The notes under the pieces are model-generated. The model was not told the DNA's origin. It made no database searches and worked only from the letters and a program-made list of their open reading frames with translations. DNA of 64,000 nt from Crossaster papposus (taxonomy: Eukaryota; Echinodermata; Asteroidea; Velatida; Solasteridae): the NCBI GenBank assembly GCA_037893245.1, contig JBAIAA010000318.1, positions 186,001 through 250,000 on the forward strand, read 5' to 3'. Of this stretch, positions 37,230-47,499 are shown piece by piece; position 1 is the stretch's first letter; every line of letters starts with the position of its first letter. The position numbers and the translations under genes are program-made.

Positions 37230-40200
37230 TGCCTGCTATAAAGGACACTAACTTTACATTCTGGGCAGTTGTTTGTCAGCCATAACTATTTCTCAATTAA
37301 AAATACGCTTTTGTTCTCATTATTTATCAACGCAAACGGCGTGCCACAACATGCACATGCTATAATGCAGAATCCTACATCCTATCTCACAACTTTTTAA
37401 AGGCAGTGTATACTTTTTGTAGTTGTAAAAGACCAGTATCCTCGATCATTTGGTGTATCCCAACACATAAAATAACAAACCTGTGAACATTGGGCTCAAC
37501 TTCATCGAAGTTGTAAGGAAGTAATGGGGGGGGGGGGGGGGGGGGGGGGGCACCGAAAAGCAAGCGAACAAACAAACAAACAAACAAATAAGTAAACAAA
37601 CAAACAAAACCACCCTTGTTGCATAGAATTGTGTGCTTTCAGATGTCCGAGAAAGGGTTATCACTGAAGCCTTTCTCAGATTCAAATTTTGGTGAGAAAA
37701 ATTACGCTACTAAACTACATTTATTCTAAGAGGTCGTTTCTATAACAATGTCTTATAATATCAACATCTCAAGTGGTCTTTACCAAGTAATTTAATGCTC
37801 ATTAATTTTTTTGAGTAATCACCAAAGGTATACCCTTCCTTTTGAACCCCCCTTAAACTTTGTTTTTGTTAACCTCGTAATTTTAGTATATATGCTTTGG
37901 CCCAGAAGGTAGGCCTACCCTTGGGCATTGTTTTCAAGTAAACTAAACAGTTGAGCAGGCATCCTTCAAGTCTTCAGTACAGTTTGCCCATCATGCTGGG
38001 TAAAAGTAGGGTGCTTAAACATGATAAAAAAGGAAAATGTGATCTATCAACCTACTCTTAAAGGGTCATTGGGGGTGAAGATTGAATACTCAGTCTAAGT
38101 TTTCACGGGCGGACATGATTTGTATAAACTGAGAGGCTTTGTGAGGTTGTATTCACTCACTCACAGAGAGACCAGTGTCAAAAACGTGGGGGAACATTTG
38201 ATATTGTGTCCCCCCGTCCTTGACAAGTTTGGGGGACATGACACACGACCCATGACCCCCCCCCCCCCCCCCCACCCCGATTGACGCCCATGAGTTGAAG
38301 TGTAGAACACTACATCGTACTTGTACACTAAAATCACAAAAGCACACTGAATGTGTTTGGTAAAAAAAAAAGAGAGAGTAAAGTCCATAGCTTTTGCTAA
38401 GTTCATTTAAGGAGTCCATAACAGAAAATAAAAAAATAACAACATGGGAATAGAAGTTGCTAATGTTGATCAACTGATGTTTTTCTTTTGTTTTTGAGAA
38501 CATATAACAAAACCTGCATGAGAAATTGCAGTGAAACTCTACAATACAAAAACATATTCTTATTAGCATCAGCTTTATAATTCCCTTATCAAAATGTCCA
38601 ATTCAATTTTCCAGTTGAAACTAATTCGAATTTTTCTATTGTTGTGTTTTGGCACAAAGCCAATTGCACCCGATTTGACGCCGTTGGATTCAGTTTGAAT
38701 TTGTTTCCAACTAGACCCGTTTGGGAAATAAAATTTCCAGTTGGAAATATATTATTAGGATGTGAAATTTCCAGTTGATAGAAACAAATTACAACTAATT
38801 TCAATCAAATCAAATAAACAGTCAACAATTAACATTCCAATTGGAATGAGTTGGTCTGAAATTCATTCCAATTGGAAGTTCAGTAATTGCAATATAAGCC
38901 AACTCACACCAACTCGATACCAACTCATTCCAATTCTTTCCAACTGAAATTAATTTGAAATTTTGAATAGTTTCTGTTTCTATATCTATTAAAAATACTT
39001 AAACAGAGTACAAATTTAAGGCAAAATCACATAATGGACAAAAAACAAACTACAAAGATTTCTTTTCATATTAGATTTCCCATCTAATAGAAACTTACCA
39101 TTAGTGCAATTGCTATTCTTTTCTTTTTTTATTTACTGCATTACTTTCCTGAGCTTCCTATAAAACCAAATGCACAGCAAACAGTAACAAGATGATATCG
39201 AGTATAAACAGAACTTTATAAAGAAGAAATCAACACACGTGAAAAGATATTGTTGGCTGAGCTGACTGGTCATGTTGATTACTATCTGCCTGATTTTAAG
39301 GTTGACAAATAGACTTTCTTCCCGCATATTATTGTTCGGAAACTGATCAAATATAATATTGGAATTTCATAACTCAGGGCTTCCAATCAGCAAAATACTT
39401 CTAGAGACTGACCACAGCGATTATTTTACTACTCATGGAAATGATCCTATCTACATGTACTATCAAAAGATTCAGGTTCTCTTGTGATAAAAAAAAATTA
39501 TCTGCACTTCTGAGGTAATAAGTTTGACTACAAACATTTTAAAATACAAAGATATTACAAAAAAGCAACGACTTTGAAGGGCTTGTGTTGTTACTTTTTG
39601 TTACTTTTTGTTTTCCAAACTAGACTAGGCCTATAATTTGAACACCCACACTGTCATCCAATTTTTCCAAGATTTTCAGTATTACATTTGAAGTGACGAA
39701 TGCACTCATGAATTACCCTAATTTCAAAAATATCCTGGTGAAAATATTTGTTTGTTGCATTAAAATTTAGAAAACATGCACCATGGCAAATCCTGAAGAC
39801 ACACATGGTGACCATATGTTATGACATACTGCTCACAGGAAACTTGTTCATCATGATAATTACCATTTAATTACAAAACTGTGTTACCCATCAAAACGTG
39901 GTTATAGTACAGTTATACAAAAACGTTAAACTAAACAATATTGAAAACTGGAATATCCAACAAAGTACAAAACTGTCGTAATATCAAAAAGTACAAAACT
40001 GTTGGAATATAAAAAAGTACATAACTGTGACGAGTTTACTTTAACAGTATAAAAGCAGTCAACAGTTTGCCAAGCAAATCAGATGTGTTCCATGATCACG
40101 ATGTCAATTACCCTAGAATATACAATGAAGTACATACAGTATATGTATCAAGTTTGAAGTGCATTCTCATAAATTTAAATTATTTATGGACTACTTAGGC

Positions 40201-40970
40201 TTTGTTAGGTGATGGCAACTGGCAAGAGTTATACCAAATTAAGTTATACACTATGTCGGCAAGTTGACCTTAAACTTGTCATGATTAGGCCTAATAAAAA
40301 ATACTATGTTTTGTACACTACGGCACAAGTTGGTATGTGCTACAAATCTAAAAACGGACTGCACAAAAGTTATAGAAAATAGTGAAAATAAGTTTTAAGT
40401 TCTAGTTAAAAGCATATTTTCAGAAAGTGCTCTGTAATACAGCATGCAGGTAATACAATTGTCAAATGGGGTAAATGTCACAATCTTGCATTTAAGTTAT
40501 CAGTCAGATGCCACTGTTTTTAAATGGGGCAACAAGTTAATGCTTTTTTTTCAGTGTACACTTTTTGTCATCTCCAAGGACTCCTTAGAGACAATAAATG
40601 ACATTACCAACGCATCAGTTTGGCGTTATTGATACTGTTTTAAAAGGCTTTGACAAGGACAAATAGAACAAAAAATAAAACCAATAAAAAACATTAAAAA
40701 TAACAACTACAACATGATTCTTGACTCCTGCAGACTAGAAGACATTCTGTTCTCCAAGTAAAAGGTTTTCAACCAAATCACCTTCTTCTATATGAGGTGT
40801 TTGTACACTTGTACATGTAAAACCCACAATGTGTAAATAAAATCAATATTTGTTTTAAGGCCTTATTAAAAAATTCCATAATAGATGCAGCTACACTGTG
40901 GTAAAACATTTTCAACATTAGGTTTGTAAGGCGGCAACTCTTTCAGGACTGACACAGTTGCCAAACATTT
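37230..40970. other. Non-coding stretch between the two transposon genes
   Basis: It holds a G24 run (37,527), a (CAAA)n tract (37,565-37,606), a C run (38,258) and a cluster of TTCCAGTTGGAA/CCAATTGGAA words at 38,600-38,950 that looks like a decayed MITE. No exon chain is seen. Confidence 0.4.
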
Positions 40971-40976
40971 GCAAAT

Positions 40977-42419
40977 TTAGATAACATCCAATATCCACAC
41001 ACAACTTTCCAAGACTGCATTAAACTCTTGTCTCAAGTCGACAAAACCTTCATAGGTTGCTGGAACCTCAAGTACACAGCCACATGTGTGTGCGACTGGT
41101 CTTCTTTGAAAGCCGTCCAATCTGGTAAATATTATACTGATTGCCTTATCAGAATGTACATCTGATGCAGTGCAAAATCGCAAAAACCTTTTTAGCATGC
41201 ACTCATTCAAAGACCTTACATACCTCTTAAGGTATGTGGTTATTGTTGCCTCATTTGCATTACAGTGTGGAGGAAACTGCAGTCTAGAAATTACCTGATT
41301 ACGGATGATAGGCACTTTCTGAGTGTCACCTACTGTAAACTTTGCAAAGAATTCCTCCCAAAATTGTGTTAGGGCATCTTGATACACACCACTACCTTGC
41401 CCAGCTTCCATGTCTCCATTTGGCAAAACCATGTGCATAGAAATGTTAGCATCCATGATTTCTGGATTGGAAAATGAATTGATCATGTCTTCCACAATCG
41501 CCACTCTTCTTATGACGAGCACCTCAAATACTTGTGAGGGGCTAGTTTCACCGCAAGAGCCTTGGTTGAAGGATGTGGAGGGCATGGTGTCATCTAGCTG
41601 GCTCTGATGATTTGGCAAGTCTCTGTGCCTGAATGAGACAGTTGGTGTATCTGGTTCTTGTATGTTAACATTTAGTGATGAGCATGCAGCAGTTGGTGTG
41701 TCTGATTGCTCGATGTCAGCAGATTGCTGAACTTCTGGAGATGGAGAAGGTTCTGGAGATGTACTGTCATGTACTTCAACTTCATTTCCTGGAACTTCAA
41801 AAGGATCTAAAAAGATTGAATCTTCGAAGTCCTGCTCTTCTGAGGAGTCTGACTCTATTACCTTGCGTTTCTTTTTACTGTCCTTCTTGCATTTGATTTT
41901 CGTTCTCAGGTAAAATCTCAAAGTCGGCATTTTTGTCTCATCGTACAATTGGCCAACAGTTACTGCCTCTCCTAGTGGCCGATGTCTAAAATCACAGAGG
42001 TCAAGCTCAAACTCACTCTCTTGCCCTTTGGAAGAAACATCCTCCCTGAAAAACAAACCTCTGGCAAGCTCAAGAAGATCAGCATGACCCATTGTTTTTG
42101 AAACACTTAGTTGTCTTGTACCACCCCCTGTTTGTTTTCGTACTTGCTTAAAGCTTTTGCTAGCAAAGTCAAAATCAATCCACCCAATGTCAATTTTTCT
42201 GTTATCCTTCGCAGCATTTCGATTCCCTTTTAGTCTTTCAGATTTGTTGGTACATGTAGCACTTGATTCCTCTTGTGCATGTTTAACTCCTAGCTTAACT
42301 CGGAGTTTCTGGAGGAGTGTGTCTTTTCTTGAAGAACTTCCATTGCCACTTTCAGGGTTTTGCGTTTTGGAGCAAAAGTTCCTCAAGGCTATCCCGTCTC
42401 CCAAGATTGGCACAAATTC
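40977..42419 (-). CDS. HECT-like ubiquitin-ligase domain protein carried by the transposon
   Basis: A single open exon of about 478 codons ending in TAA. There is no ATG near the start: the frame opens after a TGA at 42,420, and the first Met is near residue 108, so an upstream exon is likely. Residues 75-172 form a compact region (GWIDFDFASKSFKQVR, GGGTRQLSV, LRFYLRTK) that could be a beta-grasp-like fold. It is followed by a Lys-rich stretch and an acidic Ser/Pro-rich linker. Residues 298-475 resemble a HECT domain: IRRVAIVEDM and GVYQDALTQFWEEFF from the N lobe, FLRFCTASD, and RRPVAHTCGCVLEVP with the position of the catalytic Cys (~444) kept. At about 180 residues it is half the usual 350, so part of the N lobe, including E2-binding surface, appears missing. 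It faces the transposase gene within the same inverted ends. Confidence 0.7.
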   Translation of the reverse strand, partial: EFVPILGDGIALRNFCSKTQNPESGNGSSSRKDTLLQKLRVKLGVKHAQEESSATCTNKSERLKGNRNAAKDNRKIDIGWIDFDFASKSFKQVRKQTGGGTRQLSVSKTMGHADLLELARGLFFREDVSSKGQESEFELDLCDFRHRPLGEAVTVGQLYDETKMPTLRFYLRTKIKCKKDSKKKRKVIESDSSEEQDFEDSIFLDPFEVPGNEVEVHDSTSPEPSPSPEVQQSADIEQSDTPTAACSSLNVNIQEPDTPTVSFRHRDLPNHQSQLDDTMPSTSFNQGSCGETSPSQVFEVLVIRRVAIVEDMINSFSNPEIMDANISMHMVLPNGDMEAGQGSGVYQDALTQFWEEFFAKFTVGDTQKVPIIRNQVISRLQFPPHCNANEATITTYLKRYVRSLNECMLKRFLRFCTASDVHSDKAISIIFTRLDGFQRRPVAHTCGCVLEVPATYEGFVDLRQEFNAVLESCVWILDVI

Positions 42420-42429
42420 TCACGATTTG

Positions 42430-44330
42430 TGGTTAAAGCAAAATGGTGAATTTTAAGACAAATAGCCCCATCGTTCTTCAAGCATGCTGAAGCCGTGTGC
42501 CAATATTTCATTAATAATACTGACTGGTATTGGTAATGTTTTAAAGTTGTGTGGCGGGACTCTCCCGAGGTCAATTGAAACCAGAGGTCAGGGGAGTTAA
42601 TCACCGACTATGGTGAAAGTTCCCCTCACCCAAAACTTTGGTTGTCTACCTCGGACCTGAGGGAGTTTTTGAGCAGCCTCTAGGCTCGGGGATGCGAGCT
42701 CGTTTTGGTGGAAATCTACCGCCCAGTTGGATACTGATGACTACGGGCCCTCTTACTCTAGTACAAAACAGATCGACCAGACAAATAGACTGCAGAAATA
42801 CAAACACAGCGACACAATTCTTTTGTGGAAAAGGAGTTATTGTTTTATTGACTCATGGCAATTCTGACTTTATTTGGGAACCCTGTTATTTATTCTTTAT
42901 TTATAGTTGAAGTACTCCTAATAAATTAGTCTGAGACCCCCCCCCCCCCCCCCTCCCAATCCAGTATTTCCAAACAACCCGCGTGACGGTGCCAGTTAAT
43001 TAACCCGACTGTGTACAGTTGTTGACTATAATTATACATGTGACTATTTCTTCAGGCCTCTGTGTCAACCTCTAGGTCAACCCTCTTTGTTATCGCGAGT
43101 CTCTGAACCCACGACAACAATCCTAATGCCTGTACTTAGTCACTCTACTATGCAAGTCAAACTCTCAACTGCAACAATCAAATATGCACCAAATTACACA
43201 CTGAACTAATTCGGTCCTACGCACGTACGCACCACTGGCACCACCACGAACTAGGTCACCCCAGCCGCGGGACTCTATGCCCCGTATTCTGTTGCTCAAC
43301 CACGGCACAAGAAGTCAGGTCGGAACAGCGTAACACCGGTACACTGCACCACGCACGGCACTCACCGAAGCACCTGCTAACTACTCCTCTCGTTCCGCTA
43401 GAACTTAGCGCTTGTCTCGGCAACAGCAATTTCACGAGTCCGTAGCACTCTAAAACTCCGAAGCACTTCACGACCCTGAAGCAACTCCACGACTGCCCGC
43501 CCTAGGCTCGACCGCGCGCATATCACTAAATTCGTACCACGGCCGGCCGGCCCGAGCTAGGCAGCGGGGCCACGCCCAACCACGCCGTGATTGGCCGCCA
43601 CCCCCACCTCTGCCCAGTAACCCCAAGCACGCATACAGTTCCACGCGGTCACGGCCTACCTCGCTCCACCCAAGCGACAGCGAGCGCGCTCTGATTGGCG
43701 GCCATTCCCGCCAATCCACCAGGCATTGTCCGCCGATACGACCTGACCCCGTAACCAGGAAATTGCAAGTAAACATGACCAAATAAGGGAATTAGACTGG
43801 TGTCGGCCCACCCCACCACGCCACAGTTGTAATGCGTCACAGAAAAAAATATAAAAGTCATACTGTGTGTACTTTATCCTCCACTGACTGTCTTAAAAAA
43901 ACGTGTTTCGTGACTAGACTGTTGAGTAGTAATTATAAGTTTATGGTACAGTCACTGAATGGAAGAGTGTGTATAGGGCATCTCTTTACCCACTGAAAGA
44001 ACTAGTCATTTCGGGGTCATGTCACGCCATGGAGGTATTATAGGTTAGGATAGCTCCATGGTCACACTCTAACTACGTACGAGTCGACGCACGGTTTGGA
44101 CATGATGATAAGGCCAGGGCCTAAACAAACTGCATTCTGTTATTGTGCACAGAGTGCGATTTAGAAAAACAACATAAAATACTAAAATTGGGGATATCCA
44201 TCTTTGAATACACTTTAATAATAAACATACACTTGACCTACCTCCATCTGTTCGACCATGTGGTTCGACAATCCTTGGCCTTCTACACTAAACAATCCTT
44301 CTGGCGCCACGTACGTACCACGAGACGTTA
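42430..44330. other. No gene recognised; GC-rich part
   Basis: Sequence from 43,200 to 43,750 is clearly GC- and CpG-richer than its surroundings and may be a promoter-like region for the HECT-like gene. A C run lies at 42,940. No RNA gene or exon was identified. Confidence 0.35.
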
Positions 44331-44364
44331 AGTTCACCAATCGGGCACATGCGCAGTTTCGAGT

Positions 44365-44560
44365 ACTAATTCGTTCAAACGAATTATTATTTCGTAATAA
44401 CGGATTAGTAATTCGTTATTACGAACTAGTAATTCGTTATAACGGATTATTAATTCGTAATAACGGATTAGTAATTCGTAATAACGGATTAGTAATTCGT
44501 TATTACGAACTAGTAATTCGTTATAACGGATTATTACTTCGTTATAACGGATTATTAAGT
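44365..44560. repeat. Internal AATTCG palindrome array
   Basis: The same CGTAATAACGGATTAGTAAT words as in the element ends, but without the TACGAAAGCCC outer part. It lies 1.6 kb inside the right end and may be a subterminal binding array or an older end. Confidence 0.8.
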
Positions 44561-44577
44561 TAAGGAGAAATGACGAA

Positions 44578-44657
44578 AGAGTGGACATTCTTTGATTCGA
44601 ATGGGCGAGGACGCGCAGCGTCCGAGCCCAATTTGAATCAAAGAATGTCCACCTTTT
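44578..44657. repeat. Hairpin next to the AATTCG array
   Basis: GTGGACATTCTTTGATTCGA is mirrored by TTGAATCAAAGAATGTCCAC, closing through GGACGC-GCA-GCGTCC. The total is about 80 bp with two small mismatches. Confidence 0.75.
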
Positions 44658-45479
44658 GAGTCGTTTCTCCGACTTAAACTACGTCCCTTTTACACCCATT
44701 GTCAATATTTAAAAGGAACAACAAGTGTCAATTCTTACTAATGCTTTAAAGTATGAGACGATTTAATTCCATTGTTCAGTGGTGCAAGCTACTAAGGTAT
44801 GTGAAAGCTTTGTCCTGTCTAGTCTCCGTGTTGCGTAACCAAACAAGTGAATAAAGGTTGGGTAAAATGAGGGTGTTTAAAATGCCCAGTACATTCGACT
44901 TCGAAGTCATTTGATGCCATACATTGTTGTGCGTCGGGTGTGTCTCTGCTAACTCCGCTAATATGTCTTCCAGTGAGGATCCGTACATATTTTTGAGTAG
45001 GAATACGTTGGGAGATATGTTGTGTCACTTCAAGAACTGACTCGCCAATTTATTTTGATGGTGATTTACACCAGTATTTTGGGACATATTCGATGAGGAT
45101 TTATACTCCAATGAGGATTTATACTAAAGCGGCAAATTCAGAGGTGAAGAAACTTCCTACTACTCGTGGCTGATTTGGACCCCTAACGGATCAGGTAACG
45201 ATGGAAAATAAGCAAGAAAAGGAAACAAGAACTTGTTATTCCCAACATTTGGCTTAGCTCTCATCAGCAGCTCATTTTGGCTTAATATTTTTACCAATTT
45301 TAGCCCTTTTATGGTGTAACAATATCGTCAGTAGTCATTATTCCGTGTCGAAAGTATAGCCTTTTGTTAAACCCGGAACGGTTTCATTATCACACGTCAA
45401 ACCAGACTCGGAACAAAACTAATTTCTGTTGGTTTTTCTGCCGTTTTTGCTACACAGGTATACGACAGGACAGGACAAC

Positions 45480-45970
45480 ATGGGCGAGTTAGCGAATGTA
45501 AAGTACATGTACGTGTTATACGTATCAGCCCTTTTAAAGTTGTGCATTAGTAGTACTTTTTAGGACCTTCGAACGTATGACATAACTATGACCTATCTCC
45601 GTCGAAAATTATTCCCATTTACAAGAAATGTACATATTTTAAATTGCAAACCATCGCTTCGACCTTGCTAATAAAAAGGTTTATCCTCCATTTGTTTTCT
45701 TAGTGGTAATAAGTTCTTGGGCCATTTTCATTTTCGAATGTTTTAGACAAACCTTGATGCAATTTGTTACATGCGGTTTGGCGCATCCATCTTATTTTAT
45801 TTTTGTTATTGTTGATATCCCAGGTTGTGGCAAATCTGTGCAACAAGGCTTTTGGACGAACCACTCCATACGATCGAGCATGGCAGCATCTCGTCTCTAC
45901 AACAAGGGCTTCGGTGGCCAGAACCAGTGAGGATCATAGGAGAGCAGTCAGCCGGGCTGAAACCGCATAA
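45480..45970 (+). CDS. Possible small two-exon protein
   Basis: ATG at 45,480. Exon 1 ends at 45,497 (AAT then GTAAAG) and exon 2 runs 45,824-45,970 after a TATCCCAG acceptor, in phase. The ~54-residue product is likely helical and basic (CNKAFGRTTPYDRAWQHLV). An AATAAA follows at about 46,059. I recognise no family. It could be a tail end of a longer gene or chance. Confidence 0.3.
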
Positions 45971-46117
45971 GCGCGTCGACACGGCAAAGAGACCTCCAAG
46001 ACAATTAACTGTTGAAAGCTCTAAAGAAACTGTCAACATAGCTCTTACTAAGTTGTAATAAATATAACAATAGCAATTTCTGTGTCCATTGAGTCGTTCT
46101 TTTTCTGTTAATTCTTA

Positions 46118-46147
46118 AAAGAATGTACAGTTAACTGTACATTCTTT
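46118..46147. repeat. Perfect 30-bp palindrome
   Basis: AAAGAATGTACAGTT joined directly to its own reverse complement, about 50 bases inside the right AATTCG array. Confidence 0.85.
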
Positions 46148-46194
46148 AAAATAATCGACACTTTTCTGAATAGAGTGACGTCACAAGAGTAGTT

Positions 46195-46324
46195 TAATTC
46201 GTAATAACGGTTTAGTAATTCGTAATAACGGATTAGTAATTCGTTATAACGAATTATTAATCCGTTATTACGGATTAGTTCCCTCTAATAATATATACTT
46301 CAGTGGCACGATTGGGCTTTCGTA
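46195..46324. repeat. Right inverted end of the 15.3-kb transposon
   Basis: The AATTCG palindromes lead into TTCCCTCTAATAATATATAC and CGATTGGGCTTTCGTA, the reverse complement of the left end. It is followed by TAATTC. Confidence 0.85.
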
Positions 46325-46339
46325 TAATTCCACATCATA

Positions 46340-47070
46340 ACTTTATGCACAAACCATAGGAAAAGGCAAAACGACATTTTTCGAAATTGTTGATTTAATT
46401 TTACATTCAGACAATAAAAAAGTGCCAGTTTTATGATAAAATTAAACCGAGAAAATGTCAGTGTGCTTCATGAAAATTCAATTGGCACATTACATGTAAT
46501 TGGTTTGTTCGTGGGGTACTGCCACTGTGTCACTTTCGACGGTCTACGGTACGGTATACGGTACGCATGCACGATACGAAGGCAACACTTCACGGCTCGC
46601 TATCCTATCAATGTACGCTCGCCCTATCCAGTTTGTAGAGATCAGTGGTACCGGGTACCATTACAATACCCGAAGCAGCGTAAAATACATGCTCTATAAA
46701 GCTGCTCATACATTTTTATTCCCTCTGGAATCTGAACCAATCAGAGTGCTCGCATAGAATTCGCTAGCGATTGTCATAGGTTGTGTACAAAACTGGAAAC
46801 GAATTGTCCAAGTCGGTAATTTAACTTCGAACTCTGCACATTGGGAACGAGGCAACCGCAACCGCAACCTCCCCCGTGTACATACCGAGTGGACCGCTAT
46901 TACCGACTTGGCACCAAGTCTACCTTGAGCCAGGTAAAAGCGCACGACGCTTTGAAAGTTGAAGTACGACGTTTTGAAAGTTGAACCAGCTAGCTCCATC
47001 CTCTCTGGTCTAAGGTCAAAGAAGAACTGAAGAAGAGCTAGAAATAGGAGCCTATATATATACTTTCTCA
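46340..47070. other. No gene recognised
   Basis: Includes short repeated pieces (GGTACGGTATACGGTACG near 46,548 and GACGCTTTGAAAGTTGAAGTACGACG near 46,950). No coding signal. Confidence 0.35.
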
Positions 47071-47480
47071 AAACGCTGGCATGCACTGGGATATACGCTG
47101 GCCATACGCCAATAATACGCTAGTTGTACGCTAAATACGTTATTCAATCGTCAGGCATACGCCAATATGTCTATATACGTTGCAGATACGTCAGACATAC
47201 GTTAGAAGTACGTTACTCGTACGCTATCAATGCGCTATCAATACGCTAGCTGTATGGTAAGCCTTCATGCCAACCTATGGCAACTTATGTCCAGCGTACT
47301 CGACCTATGCGTAACCTACTCCTGGCGTACCTCTGGCGTATTCAGCGTATGTATAGCGTATGCCTAGCATATGCTTAGCGTATGAACCATACGCAGGCAT
47401 ACGCACACAATTTTTGAGCATGCTTCGGACTCGGCGTATCCCAGCGTATATCAGCGAATGCCACCGTGCTTGTAACGCAT
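47070..47480. repeat. Degenerate ~9-11 bp ATACGC repeat
   Basis: Words such as CATACGCCAAT, TATACGTTGC, GTACGCTA and AGCGTATG recur at about one per 10 bases, in one orientation first and then in the reverse one after 47,290. The region is therefore weakly palindromic overall. Confidence 0.7.
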
Positions 47481-47499
47481 ACAACCTACCCCTGACGCA

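Larger units (their letters stand above)
31001..46324 (+). mobile_element. Integrase-type DNA transposon, 15.3 kb (IS3EU-like?)
   Basis: Inverted ends: TACGAAAGCCCAATCGTGCC at the left, its reverse complement ending at 46,324 on the right. Both continue through CACTGAAGTATATATTATTAG into AATTCG/AATCCG palindromic repeats. TAATTC at 30,995-31,000 and again at 46,325-46,330 gives a 6-bp target duplication. Inside are a plus-strand integrase-core transposase gene, now broken, and a minus-strand HECT-like gene. The 6-bp duplication and integrase-core enzyme resemble the IS3EU class as I recall it. That class name is tentative; the element boundaries are better supported. Confidence 0.8.

Noticed and set aside
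38153-38569. 138-codon frame
   Set aside because: Contains a poly-Gly run from a C tract, with no domain and no splice support.
43256-43782. Two GC-rich minus-strand frames
   Set aside because: The composition of a GC-rich, possibly promoter-like region keeps frames open; no family resemblance.
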